NCBI GenBank assembly: GCA_024639185.1
Contig: JAHEIW010000009.1
Location: forward strand, 1-64,000
From: Deltaproteobacteria bacterium
GTDB lineage: Bacteria; Desulfobacterota; Desulfobacteria; Desulfobacterales; JAHEIW01
Direction: 5' to 3'
DNA length: 64,000 nt
The position numbers and the translations under genes are program-made. The notes beneath the pieces were generated by a model. It worked only from the letters and a program-made list of their open reading frames with translations. It ran no database searches and was not told where the DNA came from. Positions 1 through 9,359 of this stretch are shown here, piece by piece (position 1 is the first letter of the stretch; every line of letters begins with the position of its first letter).

Positions 1-1
1 C

Positions 2-238
2 GGCATCTCAAACGTCCAGCACTTTTATCGCCAGCTGTGTCGCAACGGCTACAATCTGGGCATTTTGGCGGCGGAGATGCCTTCCAGCCGGCTTGAGCTG
101 CGAATCGTCATCATGGTTCGCCCAAATTACGCCCCCTGGGTTCGAAGCGATCATACCGGCTTTGAGATGATGCTGGGGGATATGACCACCTTTAACGCCC
201 CGGAGCAAACAGCCGAACAGGCACGTGCATTCTTTTAA
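2..238 (+). CDS. C-terminal end of an unidentified protein (5'-truncated by window edge)
   Basis: An open frame runs from the first bases of the window to a TAA stop, giving 78 residues with no in-frame stop, so it is the carboxyl end of a gene that begins upstream. The fragment is rich in aromatic residues, arginine and methionine, with the segment RPNYAPWVRSDHTGFEMML near the middle, and ends in ARAFF. I do not recognise the family. The residue mix looks like a folded soluble domain rather than a membrane or low-complexity tail. The gene is followed within three bases by a repeat-hairpin element. The reverse-strand open frame over the same bases has no such character and is taken as a shadow. 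Confidence 0.5.
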   Translation, partial: GISNVQHFYRQLCRNGYNLGILAAEMPSSRLELRIVIMVRPNYAPWVRSDHTGFEMMLGDMTTFNAPEQTAEQARAFF

Positions 239-240
239 TT

Positions 241-398
241 CCAGGTTCAAAGGTTCCGGGTTCAGAGGTTCAAAGGTTAAAGATCTTCGCTACTAGCTCG
301 GCGGATCAATCCTTGATAGCATATTCTTGTTTCTCATATCTGTCATCTGATCATTGTTACCCAACCTCTGAACCCTTGAACGGTGAACCTTGAACCTG
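241..398. repeat. Word-repeat hairpin, family B (GGTTCA words)
   Basis: The left arm (241-278) is a degenerate tandem of the word AGGTTCA/GGGTTCAGA. The right arm (361-398) is the same word in reverse complement (CCTCTGAACCCTTGAAC). About 80 bases lie between them. A fragment of family A (CTGACACCCGACAG) follows at 400-416. The element fills the gap between the truncated first gene and the hlyC-like gene. A second family B copy lies at 43437. Confidence 0.75.
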
Positions 399-469
399 CT
401 GACTGACACCCGACAGCCGATAAATAATGAACACAACACAAACGGGTTAAAGCGAACAGAGGAGTCGAA

Positions 470-1726
470 TTATGAGGCGGTTGAGGCTTCCTGGGGAGGT
501 TCAAGTTCCGTCTGGCGCACGATGTATTCACTGATGCGGTTGCCGTCCATCTCATTGACCGTGATCAGAAAATTACCCAACGGAATTTCTTCTTTTTCGT
601 GGGGAATGCGTCCGATTTGATTTAAAACGTATCCGGAAAATGTGTCATACTCCTTTGAATCCGGAATCTGCATCGGAATCTTCTCGTTAACTTCATCGAT
701 TTCGGATTTGCCCAGCACCCGCCACTCATCCTTTTTAAGCCTGACAATATGCGGCTCGAATGTATCGGTCTCATCAACAATCTCGCCGACAATTTCTTCA
801 AGTGCATCTTCCAGGGTAATCAAACCGGAGACCCCCCCGTGTTCATCCACGACGATGGCCATGTGCTGTTTTCGCTGTTTAAATTGCTTGAGCAAACTGT
901 CCAGTTTTTTATTTTCAGGCACAAAATAAGGATTGCGCTTTATTTTAAGCACGTCGGCCACCTCATCTGATATGGCCTGGTGCTTGAGGAGATCTTTGAC
1001 GTTCAAAATACCCACAACATGATCGATATCGCCGTCGATGACCGGAATGCGTGTATAACCGGATTGAACGATTTCTTGCAGGTTTAACGGTTCATTGCCT
1101 TCAATGACAAACATGTCGGCTCTGGGGGTCATAATTTCAGACGCATTGGTATCGTCAAACTCAAATATATTTTCGATGAACTCTTTTTCTTCTTCTTCGA
1201 TCCCGCCTTCCTCTTCGACAACTTCAACAAACGTCATCAATTCTTCTTCAGTAACAAACGGCTTCTTGTGGATTTTTCCGGTCAGTTTGGGAATGAAATT
1301 TAAAAATAAAATCAAAGGCGTCAATAGTATTGAAAGCCAATACAGCGGATAGATGACGAATCGTGCAATTAAAATGTTGTTACGGGTGGCAATGGACTTG
1401 GGAAAAATTTCGCCAAAAATGAGAATCAGAAAAGTCATAACACCGGTGGCAATGCCTACCGCGTGACTTGAAACCAGATTAAGGGTAATAGCGGTGGCAA
1501 TGGCTGAGGCACCCACATTGACAAAATTATTGCCAATCAGAATTGTTGACAGCAGCCGATGCGGGTCTTCTTTCATCTTTTTGATCAGCCGATTGGTTGC
1601 CCCTTTTTGTTTGGCAAGATGGATGGCTTTGGCCTTGCTGATGGAAAATAAAGCGGTTTCAGCGGAGGAAAAAAATCCGGAGAGCAAAAGTAAAACTATT
1701 AAGATGAAAACTTGATCGGATAGCAT
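470..1726 (-). CDS. CNNM/HlyC/CorC-family membrane transporter with CBS pair
   Basis: This 418-residue protein has the full order of the CNNM/HlyC (TlyC, former hemolysin) family. An amino-terminal DUF21 membrane domain with about four hydrophobic segments spans residues 1-150 and begins with the typical LLLLSGFFSSAETALFSIS signature. A Glu-rich linking helix follows at about 160-185, then two CBS repeats from about 195 to 325 (SEIMTPRADM, GYTRIPVIDGD, HVVGILNVKDLL). A carboxyl CorC_HlyC FAD-like domain spans about 335-405. Family members are linked to magnesium or cobalt efflux or resistance in the inner membrane. The substrate here is inferred only from family membership. It is a single gene with unrelated neighbours. 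The ATG at 1726 directly precedes the first membrane segment, but I see no strong Shine-Dalgarno. Confidence 0.9.
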   Translation of the reverse strand: MLSDQVFILIVLLLLSGFFSSAETALFSISKAKAIHLAKQKGATNRLIKKMKEDPHRLLSTILIGNNFVNVGASAIATAITLNLVSSHAVGIATGVMTFLILIFGEIFPKSIATRNNILIARFVIYPLYWLSILLTPLILFLNFIPKLTGKIHKKPFVTEEELMTFVEVVEEEGGIEEEEKEFIENIFEFDDTNASEIMTPRADMFVIEGNEPLNLQEIVQSGYTRIPVIDGDIDHVVGILNVKDLLKHQAISDEVADVLKIKRNPYFVPENKKLDSLLKQFKQRKQHMAIVVDEHGGVSGLITLEDALEEIVGEIVDETDTFEPHIVRLKKDEWRVLGKSEIDEVNEKIPMQIPDSKEYDTFSGYVLNQIGRIPHEKEEIPLGNFLITVNEMDGNRISEYIVRQTELEPPQEASTAS

Positions 1727-2024
1727 AAATGCTGTTAAATCTAACCTTTGCTTAGCGCACCTGTCAACTGCTCCTGCCTCAACCGACGCTAAAAATTGAG
1801 GGCAAGCAGATCAACAAATCGCAAGCGGTTCAGGCCTTGCTATATATTGTGATGTGGAGTTGGAATTAATATAGCCGTCCAAATCCTCCTGAAATGCTAA
1901 TATAATGTTATTCCATGACGCTGTCAATTCAGAGATCCGGTGAGAATAAATCGATACATGGTTTTTGACGCCGTTTTAACTAAGCCTGGAAGAAAATTCA
2001 AAAATTACGACAACAACGCCGCCA

Positions 2025-2693
2025 TTAAACCAGTGACGGGCGTCTGCGCTGACGCTTGGTGCTGAAACCGATCAAAAAACCCACTATCAGTACCGCCGAA
2101 CCGGCCAGAAACCATTTAATGGCGTAATTCATCTCCATTTTGGACACCTGCTCATCAAGCTTTTGAGCCTTCTCGGTTTGTTCGGCCAGCTGTGCTGCCA
2201 CACGCTCATAATTGGCTTTTAGGCTAACGTATTCGCTCGCTTCTGATTTTAAGGTCTCAAATTCGGTGCTTGTTTTTTGCAGCTGTTTTTGGGTAGTTTC
2301 AAACTCTGATCTGAACTCTTTATTTTCGGACTTGAGCCTGTTATTTTCCTCGATGAGGGCTGCGGCCTGGGCCGTCAAATTTTTATGCTTGCTCTGCAGG
2401 CGCTCAAGCCTCAGGTTATGGGTTGCGCTGGGGGTTAAGTATCGGCTCAAAACCCAGCCCTCTTTGCCGTTGGCCATTTTTACCTGCGTCCACTCCTCTC
2501 CTGGATTAACGACCTCAACGATCTGCCCGGATTCAAGCACCGCTATTATTTTGTTGCCGGTACTCGGCCCGGACCGTAAGGTTATTTTCAAATTGTCCGA
2601 AATATACATCGTTTCCGCCTGTATCGACGTGGCAAACAAACATAGTATCAGCAACACCCCGCATACACCAAATCGTTTGAAAAAATCATTCAT
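2025..2693 (-). CDS. SH3-domain, coiled-coil, membrane-anchored protein (YgiM/TIGR04211 type)
   Basis: The start is placed at the ATG at 2693, with GAAAGGG eight bases upstream; the longer reading from 2714 would swallow that ribosome site. The protein has about 222 residues: a signal peptide (FGVCGVLLILCLFATSIQA), then a bacterial SH3 domain at about 28-85 with the typical LRSGPSTGNKII and GWVLSRYL segments. A long coiled coil follows at about 90-185, then a single membrane helix (WFLAGSAVLIVGFLIGF) and a short Arg-rich cytoplasmic tail. This is the architecture of E. coli YgiM and TIGR04211 proteins: a periplasmic SH3 domain and coiled coil with a carboxyl anchor. The exact role is not established; a cell-wall or envelope function is inferred. 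Confidence 0.85.
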   Translation of the reverse strand: MNDFFKRFGVCGVLLILCLFATSIQAETMYISDNLKITLRSGPSTGNKIIAVLESGQIVEVVNPGEEWTQVKMANGKEGWVLSRYLTPSATHNLRLERLQSKHKNLTAQAAALIEENNRLKSENKEFRSEFETTQKQLQKTSTEFETLKSEASEYVSLKANYERVAAQLAEQTEKAQKLDEQVSKMEMNYAIKWFLAGSAVLIVGFLIGFSTKRQRRRPSLV

Positions 2694-3060
2694 AACAGGC
2701 CCTTTCAGAATCATAGTTTATTGAGTGCTCATTAAACCGGCTGACAAACGGATTGAGGGGCATCGATCCTCACGCCTTTTTCTTACGACAACGATCTGCA
2801 CCGGAAACCCGCACGCAGGACCATGGTGTCGGTAAGTGCTGAAGCTGGCTTGCAGCGTGCCAAAATCCGATTAATCGGCGCTGGGTAGCGCTCTGATTTT
2901 TATTTTACAACATTCTGCTAAATTAGTAAAATTAGATCCTAACACCTTTAAATTTATTGACAAATGTTCAAATTTTGAGTTTACTGTTGGATATTAAATA
3001 AATACCATCGGTTTTCTCGATTGGTTTCGGCAAAACCGGTATCGGTGGTGGTGTTGCGCT
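2694..3060. other. Divergent intergenic region, no gene seen
   Basis: These 367 bases separate the SH3 gene (minus) from the DUF1178 gene (plus) and should hold both promoters. The only structure seen is a short hairpin, TGAGG/CCTCA around 2756-2774, followed by a T-rich stretch. It is a weak terminator-like signal. No convincing promoter pair or word-repeat element was found. Confidence 0.4.
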
Positions 3061-3480
3061 ATGATCGCTTATGATTTGAAATGTATCGACGGGCATTCGT
3101 TTGAAGGCTGGTTTGAGGACAGCCAAGCCTATGAGAGTCAGAAAAAAAAGGGCCTGGTCGCCTGTCCGGTGTGCAACAGCACGCGTGTAACCCGAATACC
3201 CTCCACTTTTGCCATTAAATCCTCGCAGATCCCCCAAAAAGTGTCGCTTGAGGAAGAACACCTGAAAAAAGTTGGCAAAAAAATAGTCGATTTTGTTCAA
3301 AAAAATTTCGATGACGTCGGATGCGATTTTGCAAAAGAAGCTTTGAAAATCCATTACGGCGTTGAGGAACCGCGCAACATCCGCGGTGTCAGTACCGAGG
3401 AAGAAGAAAAAATGCTCAAAGAAGAGGGCATTGAATTTCTCAAGGTCCCCATGCCGGAGAGGCCCGATACCGACGCCTAA
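3061..3480 (+). CDS. DUF1178 family protein
   Basis: This 139-residue soluble protein opens with MIAYDLKCIDGHSFEGWFED and carries a CPVC pair at about 39-42, the amino-terminal hallmark of DUF1178. In this family the opening CxxGHxFEGWF and CPxC motifs look like a small zinc ribbon. The middle (about 60-110) is charged and helical (LEEEHLKKVGKKIVDFVQKN), and the carboxyl end keeps the EEEEKMLKEEGI and VPMPER segments. Length and order match the family. The biochemical function is unknown. The gene converges on nuoN, with a long inverted repeat between them. Confidence 0.88.
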   Translation: MIAYDLKCIDGHSFEGWFEDSQAYESQKKKGLVACPVCNSTRVTRIPSTFAIKSSQIPQKVSLEEEHLKKVGKKIVDFVQKNFDDVGCDFAKEALKIHYGVEEPRNIRGVSTEEEEKMLKEEGIEFLKVPMPERPDTDA

Positions 3481-3541
3481 TCCCCAAAACACCTAATTAT
3501 CCTTCTATAAGTATCATCTTCAAATACATTTGATTGATCTG

Positions 3542-3728
3542 AAAAGGTCATGTCATTTTCTTCGGGACGCTATGATATGTCACTTGCCTGTGGCCCGATA
3601 TTTGGGATTAAACCTGCCTCGATTTATTTTTTAGGGATAGATGCCCATCATCCCAAATATCGAGCCACAAACCAGCTTGGGGGATAATTTTTCGACATAG
3701 CGTCCTTCAGAAAAAAACATAGCCTTTT
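3542..3728. repeat. 187-bp imperfect palindrome between convergent genes
   Basis: The two halves are reverse complements over most of their length. The outer arms (3542-3574 and 3696-3728) match at about 26 of 33 positions, ending in a perfect GGACGCTATG/CATAGCGTCC. The inner arms (3589-3608 and 3650-3669) match at 19 of 20. The loop is about 41 bases. It lies between DUF1178 and the end of nuoN. The size and TIR-like edges suggest a MITE-like insertion or a large bidirectional terminator. No open frame or obvious target duplication is visible. Confidence 0.75.
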
Positions 3729-3805
3729 AGACATGAAAAGCTGAGATTTTAAACTGCCTTTTAACTTTTGTTTACCTATCTCTGCGGAAAATCAACGGGT
3801 ACCTG

Positions 3806-5230
3806 TCAAACGAGGGAGCGGACGGCGGCTTCGGCAAGCTCAAGCAGATAAGCCGGATATATACCCAGGCCAATCATGGCAAGGATCAGTACTGCCGTAA
3901 GCAACTTCAGCGGCGGGGACAGCCGCAGTTCAGTCAGCGGTGCGTTCGGCTTTAACAGGTAGGCGGCTTTCAATACAAGCAGGTAGTAATAAAGAGAGAC
4001 CAAAACATTGATCATGGCGATCAACACCAGCGTGAAGTAGCCCTGCTCCATGGCAGCCAAAAAGATAAACAGTTTGGCGCTGAAACCAATGGTAGGTGGA
4101 ATACCGGCCAGGCTGAAAATGGATACCATCAAAGCCATTGCCAGAAGCGGAGACCGCTGGTGCAGACCCGCCAGTTCTTCAATCTGGATATTACGCCCGT
4201 CATCGGCCACCTTAACGACCACCAGAAAGGCGCTGAACTTCATGATCAAGAGGGCTGCGGCATAAAAGAGAACACTGCTGTAGCCAAACGGGTTCATACT
4301 TAATATCCCGATCAACAGATAACCCGCATGGGCGACCGTTGAGTATGCCAGCAACCGTTTGATGTCTTGCTGAACAATGGCGACCAGGTTGCCCACCGTC
4401 ATCGAGACAATCGCAAGCGTTACCAACGCATGCGCCAGGTAATTGCCAGCTGCGCCGCTACCGGCGGCAGCGACCATTCGGACGAGAAGGGCAATCGCAG
4501 CCACCTTTGAAGCCGTGGCGATATAAGCCGTCACCTGGTTGGTGGCGCCCTGGTAAACATCCGGTGCCCAGAAATGAAACGGGAATACTGCCAGTTTGAA
4601 AAAGAAACCGCTGAGCGTCAACAGCAGTCCCAGGATGACAACCGGTTTGTCGATCACGGCGGGAATCACCCGGACCATATCATTGACATGAGCCACCTGG
4701 GTCGTCGCATAAAGTAAAGCCAGGCCGAAGAGCATCACCGCCGATGCGGTGATACCAATCAGAAAATATTTGATGCCGGCTTCGATGCCCAGGTCTTTAT
4801 CCCTTCTCAAGGCCACCAGAATGTAGAGGGCATAGCTGGAAAGCTCAAGGGAGACGTACATCGCCAACAGGTGCACGCTGCTGACCAGCATGAGCATCGC
4901 CAGGGTGCAGACAAACAAAAGCAGATAAAAATCCGGATGATCCTTTTCACGGATCGCACTGACATTCGGGCACAGGCAAACAATCAAAAACAGCCCCAGA
5001 GCCAGCAATACTTTGAAAACCTGTGAAAACAAATCAATCTGATAGGCGTTGGAAAAAAGGAGGCCTTCTGATCGGACCGCCAGCAGGCAGACCAGCACAC
5101 CACCGGCTGCCAGCAACAATGCGCTGACATAATCGCGCCTGGAATTTATGCGCCGCAGCATTGACAGCGCCAAAAACCACAGGCTGACCAGAAGATAGTA
5201 TATTTCAGGACTGAATATCATCCACTTCAT
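3806..5230 (-). CDS. nuoN: NADH-quinone oxidoreductase subunit N
   Basis: This is a 474-residue, almost entirely hydrophobic protein with about 14 membrane segments. The central antiporter-like core, with FPFHFWAPDVYQGATNQVTAYI around residues 215-240, is the NuoN signature. An RLLAYSTVAHAGYLL loop at about 290-305 is shared with the Mrp-type antiporter subunits. It is one of the three proton-pumping subunits of the complex I membrane arm. It is the last gene of the nuo operon. Its ATG overlaps the nuoM stop by one base (TGATG), a sign of translational coupling. Length is normal. Confidence 0.96.
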   Translation of the reverse strand: MKWMIFSPEIYYLLVSLWFLALSMLRRINSRRDYVSALLLAAGGVLVCLLAVRSEGLLFSNAYQIDLFSQVFKVLLALGLFLIVCLCPNVSAIREKDHPDFYLLLFVCTLAMLMLVSSVHLLAMYVSLELSSYALYILVALRRDKDLGIEAGIKYFLIGITASAVMLFGLALLYATTQVAHVNDMVRVIPAVIDKPVVILGLLLTLSGFFFKLAVFPFHFWAPDVYQGATNQVTAYIATASKVAAIALLVRMVAAAGSGAAGNYLAHALVTLAIVSMTVGNLVAIVQQDIKRLLAYSTVAHAGYLLIGILSMNPFGYSSVLFYAAALLIMKFSAFLVVVKVADDGRNIQIEELAGLHQRSPLLAMALMVSIFSLAGIPPTIGFSAKLFIFLAAMEQGYFTLVLIAMINVLVSLYYYLLVLKAAYLLKPNAPLTELRLSPPLKLLTAVLILAMIGLGIYPAYLLELAEAAVRSLV

Positions 5231-6708
5231 CAGGGTAACCCGTTAATGAATGGAATTGTCGCCGTATCGATGACATCGAACAGCAGGGACGGAAAAAGTC
5301 CGAAAAAAACCAAAACACCCACCAGAATCATACGGGGGATGCCCAGCCGAAAGGGTACATCCGGCAGCTGCTCATATTTGGCATTCTTCGGGCCGTAAAA
5401 TGTTTTTTGAACGACCCGCAGCATGAACAGGGCGCTGACCACTAAAGCAGCCACGGCCATCACGCCGCGAAACGGGTAGACCTTGAAAGCCGAGATAAAC
5501 ACCACCAACTCTCCCCAGAAGCTGGCCAGGCAGGGAACCCCCATACTGGCCATGGCCGCCACGATAAAATAGGTCGAGGCCACGGGCATAATCCGGCTGA
5601 GACCGCCCAGCTCGTCAATGGCCTTGGTATGGGTTCGATCGTAAATATAGCCCACCGAGGAAAAGAATAAAGCCGTCATCACCCCGTGGGCAAACATTTG
5701 AAAAATAGCGCCGTTCAGGCCATCAACGCTGACGGTTGACAATCCCAGGCCGACAATGCCCATGTGTGAGACGCTGGAATAGCCGATCACATACTTCAGA
5801 TCGGTCTGGCGCAGGCCGGCCAGTGCGCCATAGACGATACCCACCGCGGCCAATGAGGCCATCAATGTCGACCAGTATTGCCATCCTTCCGGGCACAGAA
5901 AAATAGCCACCCGCAACACACCGAATGCACCGATCTTCATCAAGACACCGGCATGCACCATGCTGACCGCGTGGGGGGCTGCCACATGGCCGACCGGCGA
6001 CCATGTGTGAAAAGGCCACACAGCGGCCAGAATGCCGAAACCCAGGAAAAGTAATATAAACGCAAATTTTTGTTGATCGGCGCTAAAGGTTCCCGGCTGC
6101 ATCAGTGAAACGATATCAAATGTATTCAATCCGGATTTGACGAAAAGATAGACAATCGCCGGTAAAATCAGAGCGCTTCCGGCCAGCAGATACAGCGTTA
6201 ATTTCATGGCGGCATATTCTTTGCGGGTTTTACCCCAGACGGCAATCAGCAAATACATCGGAAACAGCGACACATCATACCAGACAAAAATGAAAAACAA
6301 ATCCATACTCATAAATAGCCCGAATACACCACTGACCATCACAAAATACAGCACATAAAACTCTTTGACGCGGGTTTGCATTTCCCACATCGTCAACACA
6401 CCGGTAAAAAAAACAATACCGGTCAGCAGCAAATTGGGAAGATTGATCCCATCGACAGCATTGAAATAGGTGATGCCCAGGGACTCGACCCATATGACTT
6501 TTTCGACAAACTGGAGCCCCACCTGGTTTTTGTCAAAGGCCAAAAATAAATACAGGGATAATGCCAGTGTGATTCCCGAAAAAACCGCCGCCATCCATTT
6601 GATGGCCTGGGCATGACGTTCAGGCGTAAATAGCATCATCAAGATGCCAATTATGCAACTCAGCAAAATGCATGAAAGATATGGAAATTCGGCAAACGCC
6701 ATTTGCAT
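5230..6708 (-). CDS. nuoM: NADH-quinone oxidoreductase subunit M
   Basis: This is a 492-residue polytopic membrane protein of the antiporter-like family, with about 14 helices. Diagnostic segments are WYDVSLFPMYLLIAVWG at about 140 (the conserved Glu of many family members is Asp here), AVWPFHTWSPVGHVAAPHAV at about 230-250 and LKYVIGYSSVSHMGIVGLG at about 300. It forms a proton channel in the distal membrane arm of complex I. Two in-frame ATGs (6708 and 6702) are possible, with AAAGG a few bases upstream. nuoN follows with a one-base overlap. The gap to nuoL is 170 bases and holds a repeat hairpin. Confidence 0.96.
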   Translation of the reverse strand: MQMAFAEFPYLSCILLSCIIGILMMLFTPERHAQAIKWMAAVFSGITLALSLYLFLAFDKNQVGLQFVEKVIWVESLGITYFNAVDGINLPNLLLTGIVFFTGVLTMWEMQTRVKEFYVLYFVMVSGVFGLFMSMDLFFIFVWYDVSLFPMYLLIAVWGKTRKEYAAMKLTLYLLAGSALILPAIVYLFVKSGLNTFDIVSLMQPGTFSADQQKFAFILLFLGFGILAAVWPFHTWSPVGHVAAPHAVSMVHAGVLMKIGAFGVLRVAIFLCPEGWQYWSTLMASLAAVGIVYGALAGLRQTDLKYVIGYSSVSHMGIVGLGLSTVSVDGLNGAIFQMFAHGVMTALFFSSVGYIYDRTHTKAIDELGGLSRIMPVASTYFIVAAMASMGVPCLASFWGELVVFISAFKVYPFRGVMAVAALVVSALFMLRVVQKTFYGPKNAKYEQLPDVPFRLGIPRMILVGVLVFFGLFPSLLFDVIDTATIPFINGLP

Positions 6709-6731
6709 GTGGTTAGGCCTTTAAATGATTG

Positions 6732-6830
6732 GGCTTATAAAAAGCCGGAATTAAACCAGGAAAGCACGAAAATGTGGAAACACGAAAATCACATATAATT
6801 TCTTGCTTTCGTTCTTCTGTGTTTTCGGGG
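6732..6830. repeat. Word-repeat hairpin in nuoL-nuoM gap (family D-like, GCACGAAAA words)
   Basis: A small perfect stem (GGCTT/AAGCC, 6732-6746) is followed by a larger imperfect hairpin. Its left arm is 6754-6791 (GGAAAGCACGAAAATGTGG) and its right arm 6802-6830 (TTTCGTTCTTCTGTGTTTTC). The arms are made of repeated CACGAAA-type words and resemble, at lower identity, the CACGAAG family D elements at 15908, 36167 and 44309. Confidence 0.6.
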
Positions 6831-6878
6831 TTAATATGTATTTCTACTTTCATCAGGCAACGGCACTCTGAGACTGTT

Positions 6879-8780
6879 TTAAAAAATAAAATAGATCGCC
6901 AGCAAAACCAGCACGATAAAAATAACCAGCAGACGGTATTGCACCATTCCCAGGTGCAAACTGGACAGAACCCGCCCGCTGAAAAGGGTGGCTTTGCTCA
7001 GACCGTCAATACTGCCGTCGATGACATGATCGTCATTTTGCTTACACAGATTGGCAAGGCCTTTATAGACGATATAGTCTAGACACAAGCGATAGAAATC
7101 ATCGATATACCAGCGCCGAGCAAAAAAGGTGTGCAGCGCCGGTATCTTTTCGACAAAACCCACCCGGCCAGCATCCCGCCGACCGAATTCCAACCAGGCC
7201 AATCCCACCCCGGCCGCTGCTACCGCCAGGGCCACAAATGGCAGCCAGGCGTGATGCGCAGCGGCATGCGCATCGATTGCCAGCGGCCCGGTTATAAACT
7301 GATCCAGGGGCTGCTGATATAATCCCAGCACCAAGGTAACCGCCGCCAATATGATCAGGGGCCAGGCCATTGCCATGTAATGGGAACCGTTGTGATCATC
7401 GCCATGGCCATAAGCAGCAGCAGTTGAACCCTGCTGCAGCGGGGTGCGGGGGAATATGAGAATAAAAATCAGCCGGAATGCATAATAGGCGGTCAAAAAA
7501 GCACCCAGCAGACCGGCCACAAGCCAGATGGGGTTGTTTTGATCCGCCAGCGCGGCCAGGATTAATTCTTTGCTGAAAAATCCGGACAGCGGCGGCAGGC
7601 CGGCCAGAGCGGCGGCAGCAATAATAATACAGATCGTCGGCGTTTTCAGGCTGCGTCCGCCGCGGTCGCTGATCTCAAAAATATCATTGGATTCGTATGC
7701 GTGGATTAATACACCGGAACATAAAAACAGCAGGGCTTTAAAGCCAGCGTGGGTGGTCAGGTGATAAACACCGGCAAAATAGCTTCCGGCCGCCAGACCC
7801 ATGATCATAAAGCCCAGTTGGCTGATGGTCGAGTAGGCCCAAACCTGCTTGATATCCCGGCTGACCATCGCCATGGTCGATGCCATTAGCATGCTGATGG
7901 TGCCGATCACCAGAAAAATTAGCATGGCGGTTGGTGAGAGGCTGAAATATGGAAAAAGGCGCGCAAATAAATAAACACCGGCGGCAACCATTGTGGCCGA
8001 ATGCAGCAATGCGCTGACCGGCGTCGGCCCTTCCATAGCATCCGGCAACCACGTCAGTAATGGAAACTGAGCGCTTTTGCCAACAATACCGCCGAAAATC
8101 AGCAAGGCTGAAAGGGTAATGAGGCCTGCCGACATCTGAGTCTGAACATGGGGCCCATTGATATCCATGATGTTCAAATTGCCCAGATGCATCAGCACGA
8201 CAAGCAACCCGATAAAAAAAGCCACATCTCCAAGCCGTGTCATCACAAATGCTTTTTTACCGGCCTCAGTGGCACTGAATTTATCGTACCAGAAACCAAT
8301 CAGCAGATAAGAGGAAAGTCCGACCAGCTCCCAGAAAATATACAGTTGCAGCATGGTGGGTGCGAGGGTCAGACTCATCATGGCCCAGGCGAAAAGGGAC
8401 ATAAAGGCGTAGTAGCGCGAAAACCCCGGATCGCCGGCCATATACCCGATAGAGTACATCTGAACCAAAAAGCTGATCACCGTTACCACGACCAGCATCA
8501 GCAAACTGGTCGGATCCAGCAGATAACCAAAGGGAATCTGAAGGTTGCCTGAGACAACCCAGCGAAAAGTGATCGTGATTGGCGCTGTCAGTCCCCAGTG
8601 CTTGATCAGCAAAAAAAGTGCACACAGCAATGACACCCCGATGGCGGTGATCGACAGCCCGGCCGAAAGCCGTGGCCAGCGCCGGGTAAAGACCATAATG
8701 ATGATGAATGCTGCCAGGGGCAGCAGCGTGGTCAACAGGGCCGCAATCATGGTCGGATTATTAATCCCTGGCGAGGTCAT
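6879..8780 (-). CDS. nuoL: NADH-quinone oxidoreductase subunit L
   Basis: This is a 633-residue polytopic protein, the largest antiporter-like subunit. Landmarks are FWELVGLSSYLLIGFWYDK at about 150-168, with the conserved Glu. TWLPDAMEGPTPVSALLHSA follows at about 245-265 (the classical NuoL/ND5 signature), and DIKQVWAYSTISQLGFM at about 310. The carboxyl part should contain the long lateral helix and the last membrane helix of NuoL. The ATG at 8780 is clear. The 276-base gap upstream towards nuoK is unusually long for an operon and contains a family A repeat. Confidence 0.96.
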   Translation of the reverse strand: MTSPGINNPTMIAALLTTLLPLAAFIIIMVFTRRWPRLSAGLSITAIGVSLLCALFLLIKHWGLTAPITITFRWVVSGNLQIPFGYLLDPTSLLMLVVVTVISFLVQMYSIGYMAGDPGFSRYYAFMSLFAWAMMSLTLAPTMLQLYIFWELVGLSSYLLIGFWYDKFSATEAGKKAFVMTRLGDVAFFIGLLVVLMHLGNLNIMDINGPHVQTQMSAGLITLSALLIFGGIVGKSAQFPLLTWLPDAMEGPTPVSALLHSATMVAAGVYLFARLFPYFSLSPTAMLIFLVIGTISMLMASTMAMVSRDIKQVWAYSTISQLGFMIMGLAAGSYFAGVYHLTTHAGFKALLFLCSGVLIHAYESNDIFEISDRGGRSLKTPTICIIIAAAALAGLPPLSGFFSKELILAALADQNNPIWLVAGLLGAFLTAYYAFRLIFILIFPRTPLQQGSTAAAYGHGDDHNGSHYMAMAWPLIILAAVTLVLGLYQQPLDQFITGPLAIDAHAAAHHAWLPFVALAVAAAGVGLAWLEFGRRDAGRVGFVEKIPALHTFFARRWYIDDFYRLCLDYIVYKGLANLCKQNDDHVIDGSIDGLSKATLFSGRVLSSLHLGMVQYRLLVIFIVLVLLAIYFIF

Positions 8781-8833
8781 CTGGTCCTTTCGATTCGCTA
8801 TTCATAAAAAAGTTCAAGTGCCCGCAAAAGTAG

Positions 8834-9006
8834 GTTTCAGTGTTCAGGTGTCAGCCTTTGGCCCGAAGGGCCTAATTTTGGCCTTAGAACCTGTGGGCAA
8901 CAAGCATTTCAAGAGAGGTTTCAAGTTTCGATTGACACACAGTGACCTGACACCCGAAACCTGACACCTGAACCGCCTACGGCGGAACTATAGAGCCTGA
9001 CACCTT
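8834..9006. repeat. Word-repeat hairpin, family A, in nuoK-nuoL gap
   Basis: The left arm at 8834-8854 (GTTTCAGTGTTCAGGTGTCAG) is answered by 8942-8974, where the complementary word is tandemly repeated (CTGACACCCGAAACCTGACACCTGAAC), and again by CTGACACC at 8998-9005. Small GC stems (GGCCCGAAGGGCC, CCGCCTACGGCGG) lie inside. Copies of the same words occur at 26257 and 46813, and a solo right arm at 16655. Confidence 0.75.
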
Positions 9007-9056
9007 GGTTTTTGCGATTTTGAATTTCACAATTCAGATCTTGCCATTAACGTCCG

Positions 9057-9359
9057 TTACTTAAGGAGGTTGTAGTGCGCCGGATCAAATGACCCGGTTC
9101 GTCGATAGGCAAATATAATCAATGCCAGCCCAACGGACACCTCGGCGGCTGCCACCGCTAAGATGAAAAGCACAAACACCTGGCCTTCCAGGTGTTGCCA
9201 GCGTAGTGCTGCGGCGACAAATGCGATCGAAGCGCCATTTAACATAATTTCAACCCCCAGCACCATCATGATCAGGTTGCGCCGAACAACGACACAAAAA
9301 ATCCCCATCAGAAAAAGGATTCCCGCTAAAATGAGCACATGGCCAAACGGAACGATCAT
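9057..9359 (-). CDS. nuoK: NADH-quinone oxidoreductase subunit K
   Basis: This 100-residue protein has three membrane helices. The two buried glutamates essential for proton transfer in the family sit in GVEIMLNGASIAFVAAA at about 35-50 and in the AAAEVSVGLALIIFAYR segment at about 68-85. Length is exactly typical. The start ATG overlaps the nuoJ stop by four bases (ATGA), indicating translational coupling. It is part of the membrane arm near the quinone channel. Confidence 0.95.
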   Translation of the reverse strand: MIVPFGHVLILAGILFLMGIFCVVVRRNLIMMVLGVEIMLNGASIAFVAAALRWQHLEGQVFVLFILAVAAAEVSVGLALIIFAYRRTGSFDPAHYNLLK

